Assembly: GCA_020635565.1 (NCBI GenBank)
Contig: JACJZN010000006.1
Span: 62,001-126,000, forward strand
Direction: 5' to 3'
Origin: Flavobacteriales bacterium
GTDB lineage: Bacteria; Bacteroidota; Bacteroidia; Flavobacteriales_D; Parvicellaceae
DNA: 64,000 nucleotides
Shown: piece by piece, positions 23,826 to 31,816 of the stretch
Layout: each line of letters starts with the position of its first letter
Position numbering within the stretch: position 1 is the first letter of the stretch
Notes under the pieces: model-generated
What the model was told of the DNA's origin: nothing
Database searches by the model: none
What the model saw: the letters and a program-made list of their open reading frames with translations, nothing else
Made by a program: the position numbers and the translations under genes

Positions 23826-25391
23826 ATGATGAAATTACGCGAAATACCTGTTCACCCTCATTTCAGTAAATATTTACCCGCAGATCCCAGCTTGGAGAAC
23901 AGATCCCGTCCTGTGAATAATTCCTGTTTCTCTTTTGTATCCCCTGTTGTTCCGAGTTCTCCTAAATATATCCATCACTCAAAAGAACTGGCAAAAGAAC
24001 TAGGATTGGAGATTTTACCAAATGAGGTATCCTCCTACTTAAGCGGAGAAAAAAGCATTCCGAGTAATGATTTCAAACCATTTGCGATGTGCTATGGCGG
24101 ACATCAATTCGGAAACTGGGCTGGACAGCTAGGTGATGGACGAGCAATCATCATTGCTGAAACAGATCTCAACGATCAGTTGTATCAATTTCAGTTAAAA
24201 GGCGCAGGGCCTACACCTTACTCAAGAAGAGCGGATGGTTTTGCTGTTTTAAGATCATCAATCCGAGAGTATTTATGTAGCGAGGCAATGCATCACCTAG
24301 GCATACCAACTACTCGTGCTCTGTCTCTTGTGTCTACTGGTGATAAAGTCACCAGAGATATCATGTACAGCGGTGATCCAAAAGAAGAACCGGGCGCAAT
24401 CGTTTGTCGTGTAGCTCCAAGTTTTATTCGCTTTGGAAACTTTGAGATCTTTGCAGCACGTAAAGAATATGATGAATTAAAACAACTGGTGGATTATACC
24501 ATCTTCTATCACTTTCCTCATTTAGGAACTCCATCCAAAGAAACTTATTTATCGTTCTTCAGGGAAGTCTCTCAGCGAACGAGAGATCTTATGATCCATT
24601 GGCAAAGAGTTGGTTTTGTGCACGGTGTAATGAATACGGATAATCTATCCATTCATGGACTGACCATTGATTATGGTCCATATGGATGGTTGGAAGATTA
24701 CGATCATAACTGGACACCCAACACTACCGACAGAGACACGAAAAGATATCGCTATGGCAATCAACCCAACATTGGCTTGTGGAATCTAGTTCAACTTGCC
24801 AACGCTCTGTATACGTTGATCGAGAACCCTCAACCATTGGAAGAGATCCTAGAAGAATACAAAGAAACTTTTCATAGAGATTATAAAGCCATGATGCTAG
24901 CAAAACTTGGACTATACAATCAGGAGATTCCAAAGGAGTTTATAGCGTTTACGGAAGAATTTCTAAATCGACTAAAACTGGATTACACCATTTTCTTTCG
25001 ATTACTTTCTGAAGAACCAATCACAGAAAGTCGATTTGTTGAAATCATATCCGCAAGTTCCTACCTGAATAAAGAAACTGTAGAAGCCATGAAAGGTTAT
25101 TCGTTGGACTGGTTAGGGCACTATCTAGAACATTTGGATTATGAAACCACGAACTGGGAAGTAAGAAGCACTAAAATGAAGCAGATCAATCCAAAATATG
25201 TCTTGAGGAATTATATGGCTCAAATAGCTATTGAAGAGGCTGAGAGAGGAAACTACGCTTTAATAGATGAATTGTATCAAATGCTTCTAAACCCTTACGA
25301 TGACCAACCTCACTATCAGAAATGGTTCGCCAAACGTCCAGAATGGGCTGCCAATAAAATTGGTAGTTCTATGCTCTCATGCAGTTCGTAA
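23826..25391 (+). CDS. selO: Protein adenylyltransferase SelO (YdiU family)
   Basis: A 521-residue pseudokinase-fold enzyme that transfers AMP from ATP to Ser/Thr/Tyr of target proteins (AMPylation); implicated in redox regulation in E. coli and mitochondria. Visible family blocks are 'Met-Cys-Tyr-Gly-Gly-His-Gln-Phe-Gly-Asn-Trp-Ala-Gly-Gln-Leu-Gly-Asp-Gly-Arg' (about 87-105), 'Gln-Leu-Lys-Gly-Ala-Gly-x-Thr-Pro-Tyr-Ser-Arg' (about 124-135), 'His-Gly-Val-Met-Asn-Thr-Asp-Asn' (about 265, catalytic loop) and 'Ile-Asp-Tyr-Gly-Pro' (about 279, metal-binding). The chain ends Leu-Ser-Cys-Ser-Ser; the Cys, encoded TGC, sits third from the end, where vertebrate SelO carries selenocysteine. Monocistronic by promoter and spacing. 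Confidence 0.95.
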   Translation: MMKLREIPVHPHFSKYLPADPSLENRSRPVNNSCFSFVSPVVPSSPKYIHHSKELAKELGLEILPNEVSSYLSGEKSIPSNDFKPFAMCYGGHQFGNWAGQLGDGRAIIIAETDLNDQLYQFQLKGAGPTPYSRRADGFAVLRSSIREYLCSEAMHHLGIPTTRALSLVSTGDKVTRDIMYSGDPKEEPGAIVCRVAPSFIRFGNFEIFAARKEYDELKQLVDYTIFYHFPHLGTPSKETYLSFFREVSQRTRDLMIHWQRVGFVHGVMNTDNLSIHGLTIDYGPYGWLEDYDHNWTPNTTDRDTKRYRYGNQPNIGLWNLVQLANALYTLIENPQPLEEILEEYKETFHRDYKAMMLAKLGLYNQEIPKEFIAFTEEFLNRLKLDYTIFFRLLSEEPITESRFVEIISASSYLNKETVEAMKGYSLDWLGHYLEHLDYETTNWEVRSTKMKQINPKYVLRNYMAQIAIEEAERGNYALIDELYQMLLNPYDDQPHYQKWFAKRPEWAANKIGSSMLSCSS

Positions 25392-25394
25392 CTG

Positions 25395-25402
25395 TATATT
25401 TG
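25395..25402 (+). promoter_or_regulatory. Candidate -7 box for the DUF2520-kdsC-UbiA-maf cluster
   Basis: TATATTTG, exact TAnnTTTG, 17 nt before ATG 25420. No good TTG at -33. Confidence 0.45.
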
Positions 25403-25419
25403 CAGCCTAATTTATTAGA

Positions 25420-26205
25420 ATGAACATTGTTGTAATTGGTTCTGGAAACGTTGCTACTCACCTCGCTAAAGGCTTATTCCATAGTGGGATCAAGATAACT
25501 GCGGTCATCAGTCGCAATATGGAAAATTCAAAATCTTTAGGTGATCTGGTACAAGCTCAGGCATACGACAATATAAAAAAATATAATCTCTGGGGAACCG
25601 AAGATCTGGTTTTGGTTGCTGTTAAAGACGATGCCATTGATGAGGTCTTGTCTTCAGGATTATTAAAGAATTCCAAGGTAGTTCACACTTCAGGTAGTTA
25701 CGACACAGACAGAATGAAGGAATACTGTCTAGCATATGGTGCCTTCTACCCTTTTCAGACCTTCAGAAAAACTGCAGCTGTTGATTTGAGCATTGTTCCT
25801 TTTTTTCTTGAAATGAGTGATGAAGATGGGCTCGCTCTACTTTATAAACTCGCTGGGAGTCTGAGCAATTCGGTTCATGAATTGAATAGTGAGGAACGAA
25901 AAAAGCTTCATTTAGCTGGAGTATTTCTGAATAATTTTATCTACTTCATCCTCGATAAGACTAAAAACCTTTGTGTGGAACATGGGATTTCTCAAGAACT
26001 ATTAAAACCGCTGCTGCAGCAAACGATCAATTTCGCATTGGATTATCCGGAAAATCTTCAGACCGGCCCAGCTTTAAGAGGAGATCTGGCTACAATGAGA
26101 AGTCATCTTGACGTATTGTCAAAAAACCAGAATTTGGCTGAGATCTACAAAACAATGAGTTATTTAATCTACAATGAAAATCATGACGACAAAATTGAAC
26201 TATAA
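25420..26205 (+). CDS. Rossmann-fold DUF2520 protein
   Basis: A 261-residue putative NAD(P)-dependent oxidoreductase. N-terminal Rossmann domain with 'Val-Ile-Gly-Ser-Gly-Asn-Val-Ala-Thr-His-Leu' (5-15), then 'Val-Lys-Asp-Asp-Ala-Ile' (about 68-73) and 'Val-His-Thr-Ser-Gly' (about 88-92), the cofactor and substrate loops of the F420-/pyrroline-5-carboxylate-reductase-like fold. The C-terminal helical DUF2520 domain (about 130-255) includes 'Leu-Ala-Gly-Val-Phe-x-Asn-Asn-Phe' and 'Gly-Pro-Ala-x-Arg-Gly-Asp'. First gene of a tight cluster; its 3' end overlaps kdsC by 32 nt. Substrate unknown. Confidence 0.9.
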   Translation: MNIVVIGSGNVATHLAKGLFHSGIKITAVISRNMENSKSLGDLVQAQAYDNIKKYNLWGTEDLVLVAVKDDAIDEVLSSGLLKNSKVVHTSGSYDTDRMKEYCLAYGAFYPFQTFRKTAAVDLSIVPFFLEMSDEDGLALLYKLAGSLSNSVHELNSEERKKLHLAGVFLNNFIYFILDKTKNLCVEHGISQELLKPLLQQTINFALDYPENLQTGPALRGDLATMRSHLDVLSKNQNLAEIYKTMSYLIYNENHDDKIEL

Positions 26206-26722
26206 GATCAAATTGAGAGATGTAAAACTCTTTGTTTTTGATGTAGACGGAGTTATTAGTGATGGTGTTGTTTATCTGGATGCGGATGGCGAAATGATGA
26301 GGAATTGTCACACAAGAGATAGCCTAGCCATGAAACTAGCACTTCAAGCTGGCTTGGAAATCTTAGTAATCAGTGCAGGGACTTCAAACAAAGTAAAAGA
26401 GCGAATGCATTATCTTGGCATTAAGCATGTTAGAATGGGAGTTTACAGAAAATTCAATGAGTTGGAGAAATTTTGTATTGAAAATGAGTTCCATATGGAT
26501 GATGTGCTCTATATGGGTGACGACCTTCCTGATTTTGAGTGCTTGACAAATGTTGGGGTGGCAACATGCCCACATAATGCTGTGGTTGAGATCAGGGAGA
26601 TTGCCGATTACATTTCACATATTGATGGTGGAAAAGGATGCGTAAGGGATGTAATTGAACAGACAATGAGAGTTCAAGGTAAATGGCCTAACTTAGCTAA
26701 AAATCCAACAATCAGTTTTTGA
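26174..26722 (+). CDS. kdsC: KDO-8-phosphate phosphatase KdsC (HAD family)
   Basis: A 182-residue cytosolic HAD phosphatase releasing 3-deoxy-D-manno-octulosonate from its 8-phosphate, a step in lipopolysaccharide core synthesis. The nucleophile motif is 'Phe-Asp-Val-Asp-Gly-Val' (about 22-27; no cap domain, C0-type), motif II 'Ile-Ser-Ala-Gly' near residue 65, and the acid motif 'Tyr-Met-Gly-Asp-Asp-Leu-Pro-Asp' near 115. The family block 'Thr-Arg-Asp-Ser-Leu-Ala-Met-Lys' is near 47. The late 'Gly-Gly-x-Gly-Cys-Val-Arg-Asp' near 154 matches KdsC. A second in-frame ATG at 26183 is an equally likely start. It overlaps both neighbours, indicating coupled translation. Confidence 0.9.
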   Translation: MKIMTTKLNYKIKLRDVKLFVFDVDGVISDGVVYLDADGEMMRNCHTRDSLAMKLALQAGLEILVISAGTSNKVKERMHYLGIKHVRMGVYRKFNELEKFCIENEFHMDDVLYMGDDLPDFECLTNVGVATCPHNAVVEIREIADYISHIDGGKGCVRDVIEQTMRVQGKWPNLAKNPTISF

Positions 26723-27582
26723 TGACCAGAGCATTTCGACCATTCAACTTATTGATCATAGCTCTGATCTGCTTAACTTTTGAAGTTTTATCACATCGAT
26801 TGCATGGCTCCAATATTGCATTTTCTCTGGAGTTTATTGCATTCACCATAGGCGCAATGATGGTCACCGCAGCAGGATATTTGATCAATGGATATTTTGA
26901 TCAGAAGATCGATAGAATTAACAAACCAGGCTATCATTTTCCATTTAACAAAACAAAAACCTATGGAATTAGCTTAGTATTAGTAGCATTTGGATTAACC
27001 ATTGGCGTCATCTTCTACAGCATAGAATTTACTTTAGGATTCATTTTAATGCCTGCGATTGTACTTTGGTTATATTCTGCCTCCTTAAAGAGACTACCTC
27101 TCATTGGTAATATTTCCGTTGCATTTTTGTCCTTCTGGTTACCAACCGGATTATTATTAACAAATGAAAGCCTTGACCTACTAAAATCCGACACTTTCAG
27201 TTCTCAAATAACCATGCTACTGCTTGTTGAAATGTTCGTAATCAGTCTAGCAAGAGAGATTATAAAAGACATTCAAGATATAGAGGGAGACAGGATAGAA
27301 AATTGTAACACGTTTCCCATTTTAATAAATGAGAAAATTGCGGGAATAACCGCTTCTGCACTTCTTACGATTGGAGCTCTAATGTGGTTCAATGTCCTTA
27401 AGAAAAATCTAGAATCACTCTCCATTCTCAATATCGCATTTGGAGCTTTAACACTGCTATTTGTACTTGGAAGTATTGTTCTTCTCTGGAATAAAAAAGC
27501 GTGGAAAGAGCGTACAAAATTGAGTAGCATGACTATTAAACTGAGCATGCTATTTGCACTACTAACTGCTATTTTCATCTAA
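26722..27582 (+). CDS. UbiA-family prenyltransferase
   Basis: A 286-residue polytopic membrane prenyltransferase with about eight or nine helices. The first Asp-rich motif is 'Asn-Gly-Tyr-Phe-Asp-Gln-Lys-Ile-Asp' (about 55-63). The second is 'Asp-Ile-Gln-Asp-Ile-Glu-Gly-Asp' (about 183-190), binding Mg2+ and the prenyl diphosphate. Relatives in Bacteroidota are often annotated as geranylgeranylglycerol-phosphate geranylgeranyltransferase-like; the acceptor cannot be read here. ATG 26722 shares its A with the kdsC stop (TGATG). An in-frame TTG one codon earlier is not needed. The maf gene begins 1 bp after its stop. Confidence 0.9.
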   Translation: MTRAFRPFNLLIIALICLTFEVLSHRLHGSNIAFSLEFIAFTIGAMMVTAAGYLINGYFDQKIDRINKPGYHFPFNKTKTYGISLVLVAFGLTIGVIFYSIEFTLGFILMPAIVLWLYSASLKRLPLIGNISVAFLSFWLPTGLLLTNESLDLLKSDTFSSQITMLLLVEMFVISLAREIIKDIQDIEGDRIENCNTFPILINEKIAGITASALLTIGALMWFNVLKKNLESLSILNIAFGALTLLFVLGSIVLLWNKKAWKERTKLSSMTIKLSMLFALLTAIFI

Positions 27583-27583
27583 A

Positions 27584-28162
27584 ATGCTCAAAGACATTCA
27601 TACTAAATACGATATCATCCTGGCTTCCAAATCTCCCAGAAGGCAGCAATTGATCAGAGAGATCATACCTGAATTTACCATCGAAGTTAGAGAAGTCGAT
27701 GAGATCTATCCTGATCACCTAAAAAATGAGGAAGTGGCAATGTACCTCTCTGAACTTAAATCAGCAGCTTTTAATGACCTTAAAGAGAATCAATTGGTCA
27801 TTACCTCTGATACGATCGTATGCTTTGAAAATGAGGTTTTGGGCAAGCCAAAAGATAAAAAGGATGCATTTCAGATGTTAACGCGATTGAGTGGAAATAC
27901 TCATACTGTTTTCACTGGAGTTACTGTCAAAACAAGAAATAAATCAGCAACTTTTTACGATGCTACTGACGTCACTTTTTATCCATTGTCTCCGGAAGAA
28001 ATTAGCTATTATCTAGAAACGTGTCAGCCGTTTGACAAGGCAGGTTCTTATGGTATCCAAGAATGGATGGGATATGTGGGTATAAAAAAGATGGATGGTG
28101 AGTTCTACAACGTAATGGGACTTCCACTACACAAACTTTACAGGGAGTTACAACAATTCTAG
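27584..28162 (+). CDS. maf: Maf-family nucleotide pyrophosphatase
   Basis: A 192-residue cytosolic house-cleaning NTP pyrophosphatase acting on non-canonical or modified nucleotides (dTTP/UTP or m7GTP class). The N-terminal phosphate-binding motif 'Leu-Ala-Ser-Lys-Ser-Pro-Arg-Arg-Gln-Gln-Leu' (about 12-22) is present. So are 'Val-Ile-Thr-Ser-Asp-Thr-Ile-Val' (about 72-79), 'Leu-Gly-Lys-Pro' (about 85), 'Ser-Gly-Asn-Thr-His-Thr-Val-Phe-Thr-Gly-Val' and 'Asp-Lys-Ala-Gly-Ser-Tyr-Gly-Ile-Gln' (about 147-155). Last gene of the cluster; the stop overlaps the convergent SiaC-like gene by 4 nt. Confidence 0.93.
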   Translation: MLKDIHTKYDIILASKSPRRQQLIREIIPEFTIEVREVDEIYPDHLKNEEVAMYLSELKSAAFNDLKENQLVITSDTIVCFENEVLGKPKDKKDAFQMLTRLSGNTHTVFTGVTVKTRNKSATFYDATDVTFYPLSPEEISYYLETCQPFDKAGSYGIQEWMGYVGIKKMDGEFYNVMGLPLHKLYRELQQF

Positions 28163-28578
28163 CTTTCTATCGGAACTAATTTCCTAAGATTCGGAAGGTC
28201 TTCGAAAGCTTTTGGAGTCTTCACAAAGTTAAGATCAGGTAGAATCTCCTGAAATTCCTCTGCAACTTCTTCCATTGCATCATCATCCTCATCATAATAC
28301 CAGATAACCCTAGTTTTGGTTTGGTGATTCGCATCCTGAAAAGCCTTGAACATCGCGAAAAGCATTCTTGACGCAGAAGTATTGAAATATTCCAACTTAC
28401 ATATGATCTCTGAATTAGGTGCAGGATCCTTAAGATACGTCCCTATGTAAGTATTGATAGGTCCAAAGAATTCAACCGCATCTTCAGGAAGAATAATACC
28501 ATCAAAGATAAACTGTGCCTGATCTGAGCAGAGGTGAACAAAAGGTGTCTTTTCTGTTGGGTTTATTTGAACCGCCAT
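28159..28578 (-). CDS. SiaC-like regulatory phosphoprotein (DUF1987)
   Basis: A 139-residue cytosolic protein of the DUF1987/SiaC family. In Pseudomonas SiaC is phosphorylated by kinase SiaB, dephosphorylated by the PP2C/SpoIIE phosphatase SiaA, and controls a diguanylate cyclase. Family marks are 'Thr-Pro-x-Val', 'Gly-Ile-Ile-Leu-Pro-Glu-Asp-Ala-Val-Glu-Phe-Phe-Gly-Pro' (27-40) and 'Leu-Glu-Tyr-Phe-Asn-Thr-Ser-Ala-Ser' (62-70). The predicted phospho-acceptor is Thr 67 or Ser 68. 'Val-Ile-Trp-Tyr-Tyr-Asp-Glu-Asp-Asp-Asp' (about 95) matches the acidic strand. No SiaB-like gene is adjacent; the SpoIIE phosphatases at 39-41 and 51-53 kb are possible but unproven partners. Confidence 0.82.
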   Translation of the reverse strand: MAVQINPTEKTPFVHLCSDQAQFIFDGIILPEDAVEFFGPINTYIGTYLKDPAPNSEIICKLEYFNTSASRMLFAMFKAFQDANHQTKTRVIWYYDEDDDAMEEVAEEFQEILPDLNFVKTPKAFEDLPNLRKLVPIES

Positions 28579-28606
28579 CTAATACTTCTTTTTACTTAAA
28601 GTAATA

Positions 28607-28614
28607 CAAATCTA
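28607..28614 (-). promoter_or_regulatory. Candidate -7 box of the SiaC-like gene
   Basis: TAGATTTG on the minus strand, exact TAnnTTTG, 28 nt before the ATG. Confidence 0.4.
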
Positions 28615-28729
28615 ATGTAAAAGTTCTAATTTAGAATTTTAATTCGACAAACAGCAACATTTTAATCTTTTTCTCTATAAAAACCCGATTGATTATTTTT
28701 TCCTACTTTAGAGACTGATAAAATCTATC

Positions 28730-30007
28730 ATGAGACACCTTTTTCTATCAATATTTACAGGGATTTGCATCAGTAATATCCAGGCTCAATCACCTCCTTT
28801 ACAACCCGGAACTGGTCCTGGAGGAAGTTCATATAGTCATAATGGAGTAATCTTTTCTGACTTTACTTCTTGGCTAAGTGGAGATGGATACTGGCTTTTC
28901 GAACCCAACCAACCTAAGCCTGATAGCGCAGATGTAATTGTCTTCAATCATGGATACGGTGTTTTTAACCCTGGGCCCTATGGCCAATGGATCGAGCATC
29001 TTGTTCGGAAAGGAAACATCGTTATTTTTCCAAAATATCAATTGAATGACGCATCTCTACCAAACACATACACACCGAATGCAATAACAGGAATTCTTGA
29101 CGCATTGGATGAATTAAATACCAATCCAGCCAGAGTGAAACCTAGAATGGAACATTTCGCGATCATAGGACATTCGTATGGAGGAGTTGTTACATCCAAT
29201 TTAGTAACTGAATATGCTACCTATGGTACCCCAAAACCACAGTGTTTTATGCTGTGTCAACCTGGAACAGGAGGCATCAATGGAGGCCGCTTAACTTCAT
29301 ACACCTCAATGGATACGAGTTACAATGCGCTAATTGTTGTTGGCAACGATGATATAGTCGTAGGAAATACATTCGGGCGAGAAATTATGGACAGTACATC
29401 CATATCAACTTCTCATAAGAATTATATCACCCACTATAATGACAGCTATGGATCACCAAACCTAGAGGCCACTCACAATGAACCGCTATGTTCAAATAAC
29501 GACTATGATGGAGGAACAGTAAGTGCTGTTATAACAGGGGGCTACGTTGCAAGCAAACAAGATGCTGTTGATTACTATTGTTACTGGAAACTTGCAGACG
29601 CACTATTGAATTGCACTTTCTATGGAACTGATTGTGAATACGCATTCGGAGACACTCCAGAACAACGATTCATGGGCGAATGGAGTGATGGCACTCCTGT
29701 TATTGAACTAGAAGTGGAGCCGGGAATTGAAGCATCAATTCCAGAGTTTGAATCTAATATCCAAATCTACCCTAATCCATCAAGTGAATTTATTTACTTG
29801 GATGCATCTAAAATGAATCTTCAACCAACCATGGGAAAAGACTATTTTGCAACCATTCAAATTCTTGACTCAGAGGGAAAAATTGTTCTTACGGAGTTAC
29901 TTCATAGCACCCAAACAACCATTGAAGTAAAACACCTCTCAAAAGGATCTTACACACTGATTTACAGAGGAATTAAAACTCTTACAAAACACTTAATTAT
30001 TTATTGA
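28730..30007 (+). CDS. Secreted alpha/beta hydrolase, type A T9SS cargo
   Basis: A 425-residue extracellular alpha/beta hydrolase. Signal peptide 1-20 (ending Ile-Gln-Ala-Gln). The fold shows 'Val-Phe-Asn-His-Gly-Tyr-Gly' (71-77, oxyanion HG motif) and nucleophile Ser 149 in 'Gly-His-Ser-Tyr-Gly-Gly'. Later 'Val-Gly-Asn-Asp-Asp' (about 204, acid candidate) and 'Ala-Thr-His-Asn-Glu' (about 246, His candidate) follow. The central domain resembles chlorophyllase/lipase-like hydrolases. The C-terminal 80 residues form a T9SS type A sorting domain opening 'Ile-Tyr-Pro-Asn-Pro-Ser' and ending Leu-Ile-Ile-Tyr. Substrate unknown (esterase or lipase probable). The next gene starts 1 bp after the stop. 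Confidence 0.87.
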   Translation: MRHLFLSIFTGICISNIQAQSPPLQPGTGPGGSSYSHNGVIFSDFTSWLSGDGYWLFEPNQPKPDSADVIVFNHGYGVFNPGPYGQWIEHLVRKGNIVIFPKYQLNDASLPNTYTPNAITGILDALDELNTNPARVKPRMEHFAIIGHSYGGVVTSNLVTEYATYGTPKPQCFMLCQPGTGGINGGRLTSYTSMDTSYNALIVVGNDDIVVGNTFGREIMDSTSISTSHKNYITHYNDSYGSPNLEATHNEPLCSNNDYDGGTVSAVITGGYVASKQDAVDYYCYWKLADALLNCTFYGTDCEYAFGDTPEQRFMGEWSDGTPVIELEVEPGIEASIPEFESNIQIYPNPSSEFIYLDASKMNLQPTMGKDYFATIQILDSEGKIVLTELLHSTQTTIEVKHLSKGSYTLIYRGIKTLTKHLIIY

Positions 30008-30008
30008 T

Positions 30009-31505
30009 ATGAGAAATTTATTCATCGGAATTTCAACTATTCTTGTTATTGGACTAGGAAGCGCAGGACACTTTGTTCATCAGGCTTTTTGGTGGATACT
30101 TGTGGGATTCTCTCCATTGATCATCATGGGATTTTTTGACATTCTTCAAACCAAACATACGATACGAAAAAACTATCCGCTATTAGGTCGTTTAAGGTAT
30201 TTCTTCGAATCGATAAGACCTGAGATCTCTCAGTATTTTATTGAATCAGACCTAAATGGGAGACCGTTTAACAGAAGAGACAGAAGTGTTGTTTATCAAA
30301 GAGCGAAAGGCGTAAGACAAACGGTTCCTTTCGGAACACAACTTCATACGGATGAACCTGGTTATGAATGGGTCACTCATTCACTCTACACATCTCATAT
30401 TGAAGAAGATGATCTTAGGATTACTATTGGCTCAAGCCAATGTAAGCAACCCTATAATTCTAGCATCATGAACGTTTCTGCCATGAGTTTTGGTTCTCTC
30501 AGCATGAATGCGGTTCTTTCACTTAACGGAGGTGCGAAACGTGGCAATTTTGCTCATAACACAGGTGAAGGAGGAATAAGTGACTACCACAAACAACCAG
30601 AGGGAGATCTTATATGGCAGATCGGAACAGGATACTTTGGATGTCGTAATGAAGATGGAACCTTCAGTCCGGATCTATTTCAGAAAAACGCTGCAACACC
30701 TACCGTAAAAATGATTGAGATCAAATTGTCTCAGGGAGCAAAACCTGGTCATGGAGGAATATTACCAGCCAAAAAGAACACGCCAGAAATTGCAAAGATC
30801 AGACACGTAAAGGCTGGTACAGCCGTTCTTTCTCCTCCAAGACATTCCGCATTCAATGACAGTAAAGGTCTTTTGAATTTTGTAAATCAATTGAGAGAGC
30901 TATCCGCAGGAAAGCCTGTTGGCTTCAAACTATGCTTGGGCAGAAAGGAAGAATTTGAAGAAATATGTGAAACCATCAAATCAACAGGAATTTATCCCGA
31001 TTTTATTACCATTGATGGATCCGAAGGAGGAACTGGAGCTGCACCATTGGAGTTCTCTGATCGAATTGGAACACCTTTATATGATGCATTAGCTTTCGTT
31101 TACAACACAATGGTTAATTACGGAATTAAAGACGAAATAAAACTCATTGCTTCTGGAAGAGTTATGACAGGATTTGATATCGTTAAACTTCTTGCTTTGG
31201 GAGCGGATGGAGTGAACAGTGCCCGAGCTATGATGTTTGCCCTAGGATGTATTCAAGCATTGGAATGTGATAGTGGTCACTGCCCAACAGGAATTGCAAC
31301 CCAGGAAAAATCCTTGATGAAAGGATTAGATGTAACAGATAAAACAGTTCGTGTTGCTAATTTTCACAAGAATACCATTTTCGCAGTGAAAGAGATTCTG
31401 GAGGCAACAGGAAAACACGGTACCGATGACGTACGAAGAGATCTTATTTATCGAAGAGTAGAAGAAAACAAAGTCATGCGATTCGATGAAATCTACCCCT
31501 ACTAA
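30009..31505 (+). CDS. FMN-binding glutamate synthase-like protein
   Basis: A 498-residue protein matching the central FMN/synthase domain of glutamate synthase (GltB family) without the glutaminase domain. An N-terminal hydrophobic hairpin (about 5-45) suggests membrane association. Core motifs are 'Met-Ser-Phe-Gly-Ser-Leu-Ser' (about 159-165), 'Asn-Thr-Gly-Glu-Gly-Gly' (about 180-185), 'Pro-Gly-His-Gly-Gly' (about 246), 'Asp-Gly-Ser-Glu-Gly-Gly-Thr-Gly-Ala-Ala' (about 336) and a late 'Cys-Ile-x4-Cys-x4-Cys-Pro-Thr-Gly' (about 416-427), the 3Fe-4S cysteine set. The electron donor and ammonia source are unclear, as for other stand-alone members. The following gene starts inside its TAA. Confidence 0.92.
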   Translation: MRNLFIGISTILVIGLGSAGHFVHQAFWWILVGFSPLIIMGFFDILQTKHTIRKNYPLLGRLRYFFESIRPEISQYFIESDLNGRPFNRRDRSVVYQRAKGVRQTVPFGTQLHTDEPGYEWVTHSLYTSHIEEDDLRITIGSSQCKQPYNSSIMNVSAMSFGSLSMNAVLSLNGGAKRGNFAHNTGEGGISDYHKQPEGDLIWQIGTGYFGCRNEDGTFSPDLFQKNAATPTVKMIEIKLSQGAKPGHGGILPAKKNTPEIAKIRHVKAGTAVLSPPRHSAFNDSKGLLNFVNQLRELSAGKPVGFKLCLGRKEEFEEICETIKSTGIYPDFITIDGSEGGTGAAPLEFSDRIGTPLYDALAFVYNTMVNYGIKDEIKLIASGRVMTGFDIVKLLALGADGVNSARAMMFALGCIQALECDSGHCPTGIATQEKSLMKGLDVTDKTVRVANFHKNTIFAVKEILEATGKHGTDDVRRDLIYRRVEENKVMRFDEIYPY

Positions 31506-31816
31506 TGAACAGAGAAGAACTATATCAGACGCTTAGATTGGATTTCTTTGATAAACATTTCCCACCACCTGAATATGGAAACGGAGTTGATGTGGTTGAA
31601 TTATTTGGTAGTCACAGTTGGAAATGCCTCAAAGAAGCCATTAGTGCTTTGAGCGACAAAAATTTTGCAGACGTTATGAACTGTAAGATCTCCATCAATT
31701 TCCACAATAACGTAACGAATGGGCATTGCAGCAACGGTGCAAACTGGACCATGCGCGAATTTGTAAATACGAATGGCGGAAATGACCTTAGGCAAAGACT
31801 GGAGCAGTTAACTTAA
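31505..31816 (+). CDS. Hypothetical protein coupled to the glutamate synthase-like gene
   Basis: A 103-residue soluble protein. Its ATG shares the last base of the upstream stop (TAATG), so it is almost certainly co-translated. Notable are 'Asp-Val-Val-Glu-Leu-Phe-Gly-Ser-His-Ser-Trp', 'His-Asn-Asn-Val-Thr-Asn-Gly-His-Cys' and 'Arg-Glu-Phe-Val-Asn-Thr-Asn-Gly-Gly'; several His, Asn and one Cys could bind a ligand. No family recognised. Its stop lies directly against that of the convergent HD gene. Confidence 0.6.
   Translation: MNREELYQTLRLDFFDKHFPPPEYGNGVDVVELFGSHSWKCLKEAISALSDKNFADVMNCKISINFHNNVTNGHCSNGANWTMREFVNTNGGNDLRQRLEQLT

Noticed and set aside
25380..25391. Selenocysteine in SelO
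   Set aside because: The relevant codon is TGC (Cys), not TGA; no SECIS-like hairpin needed.
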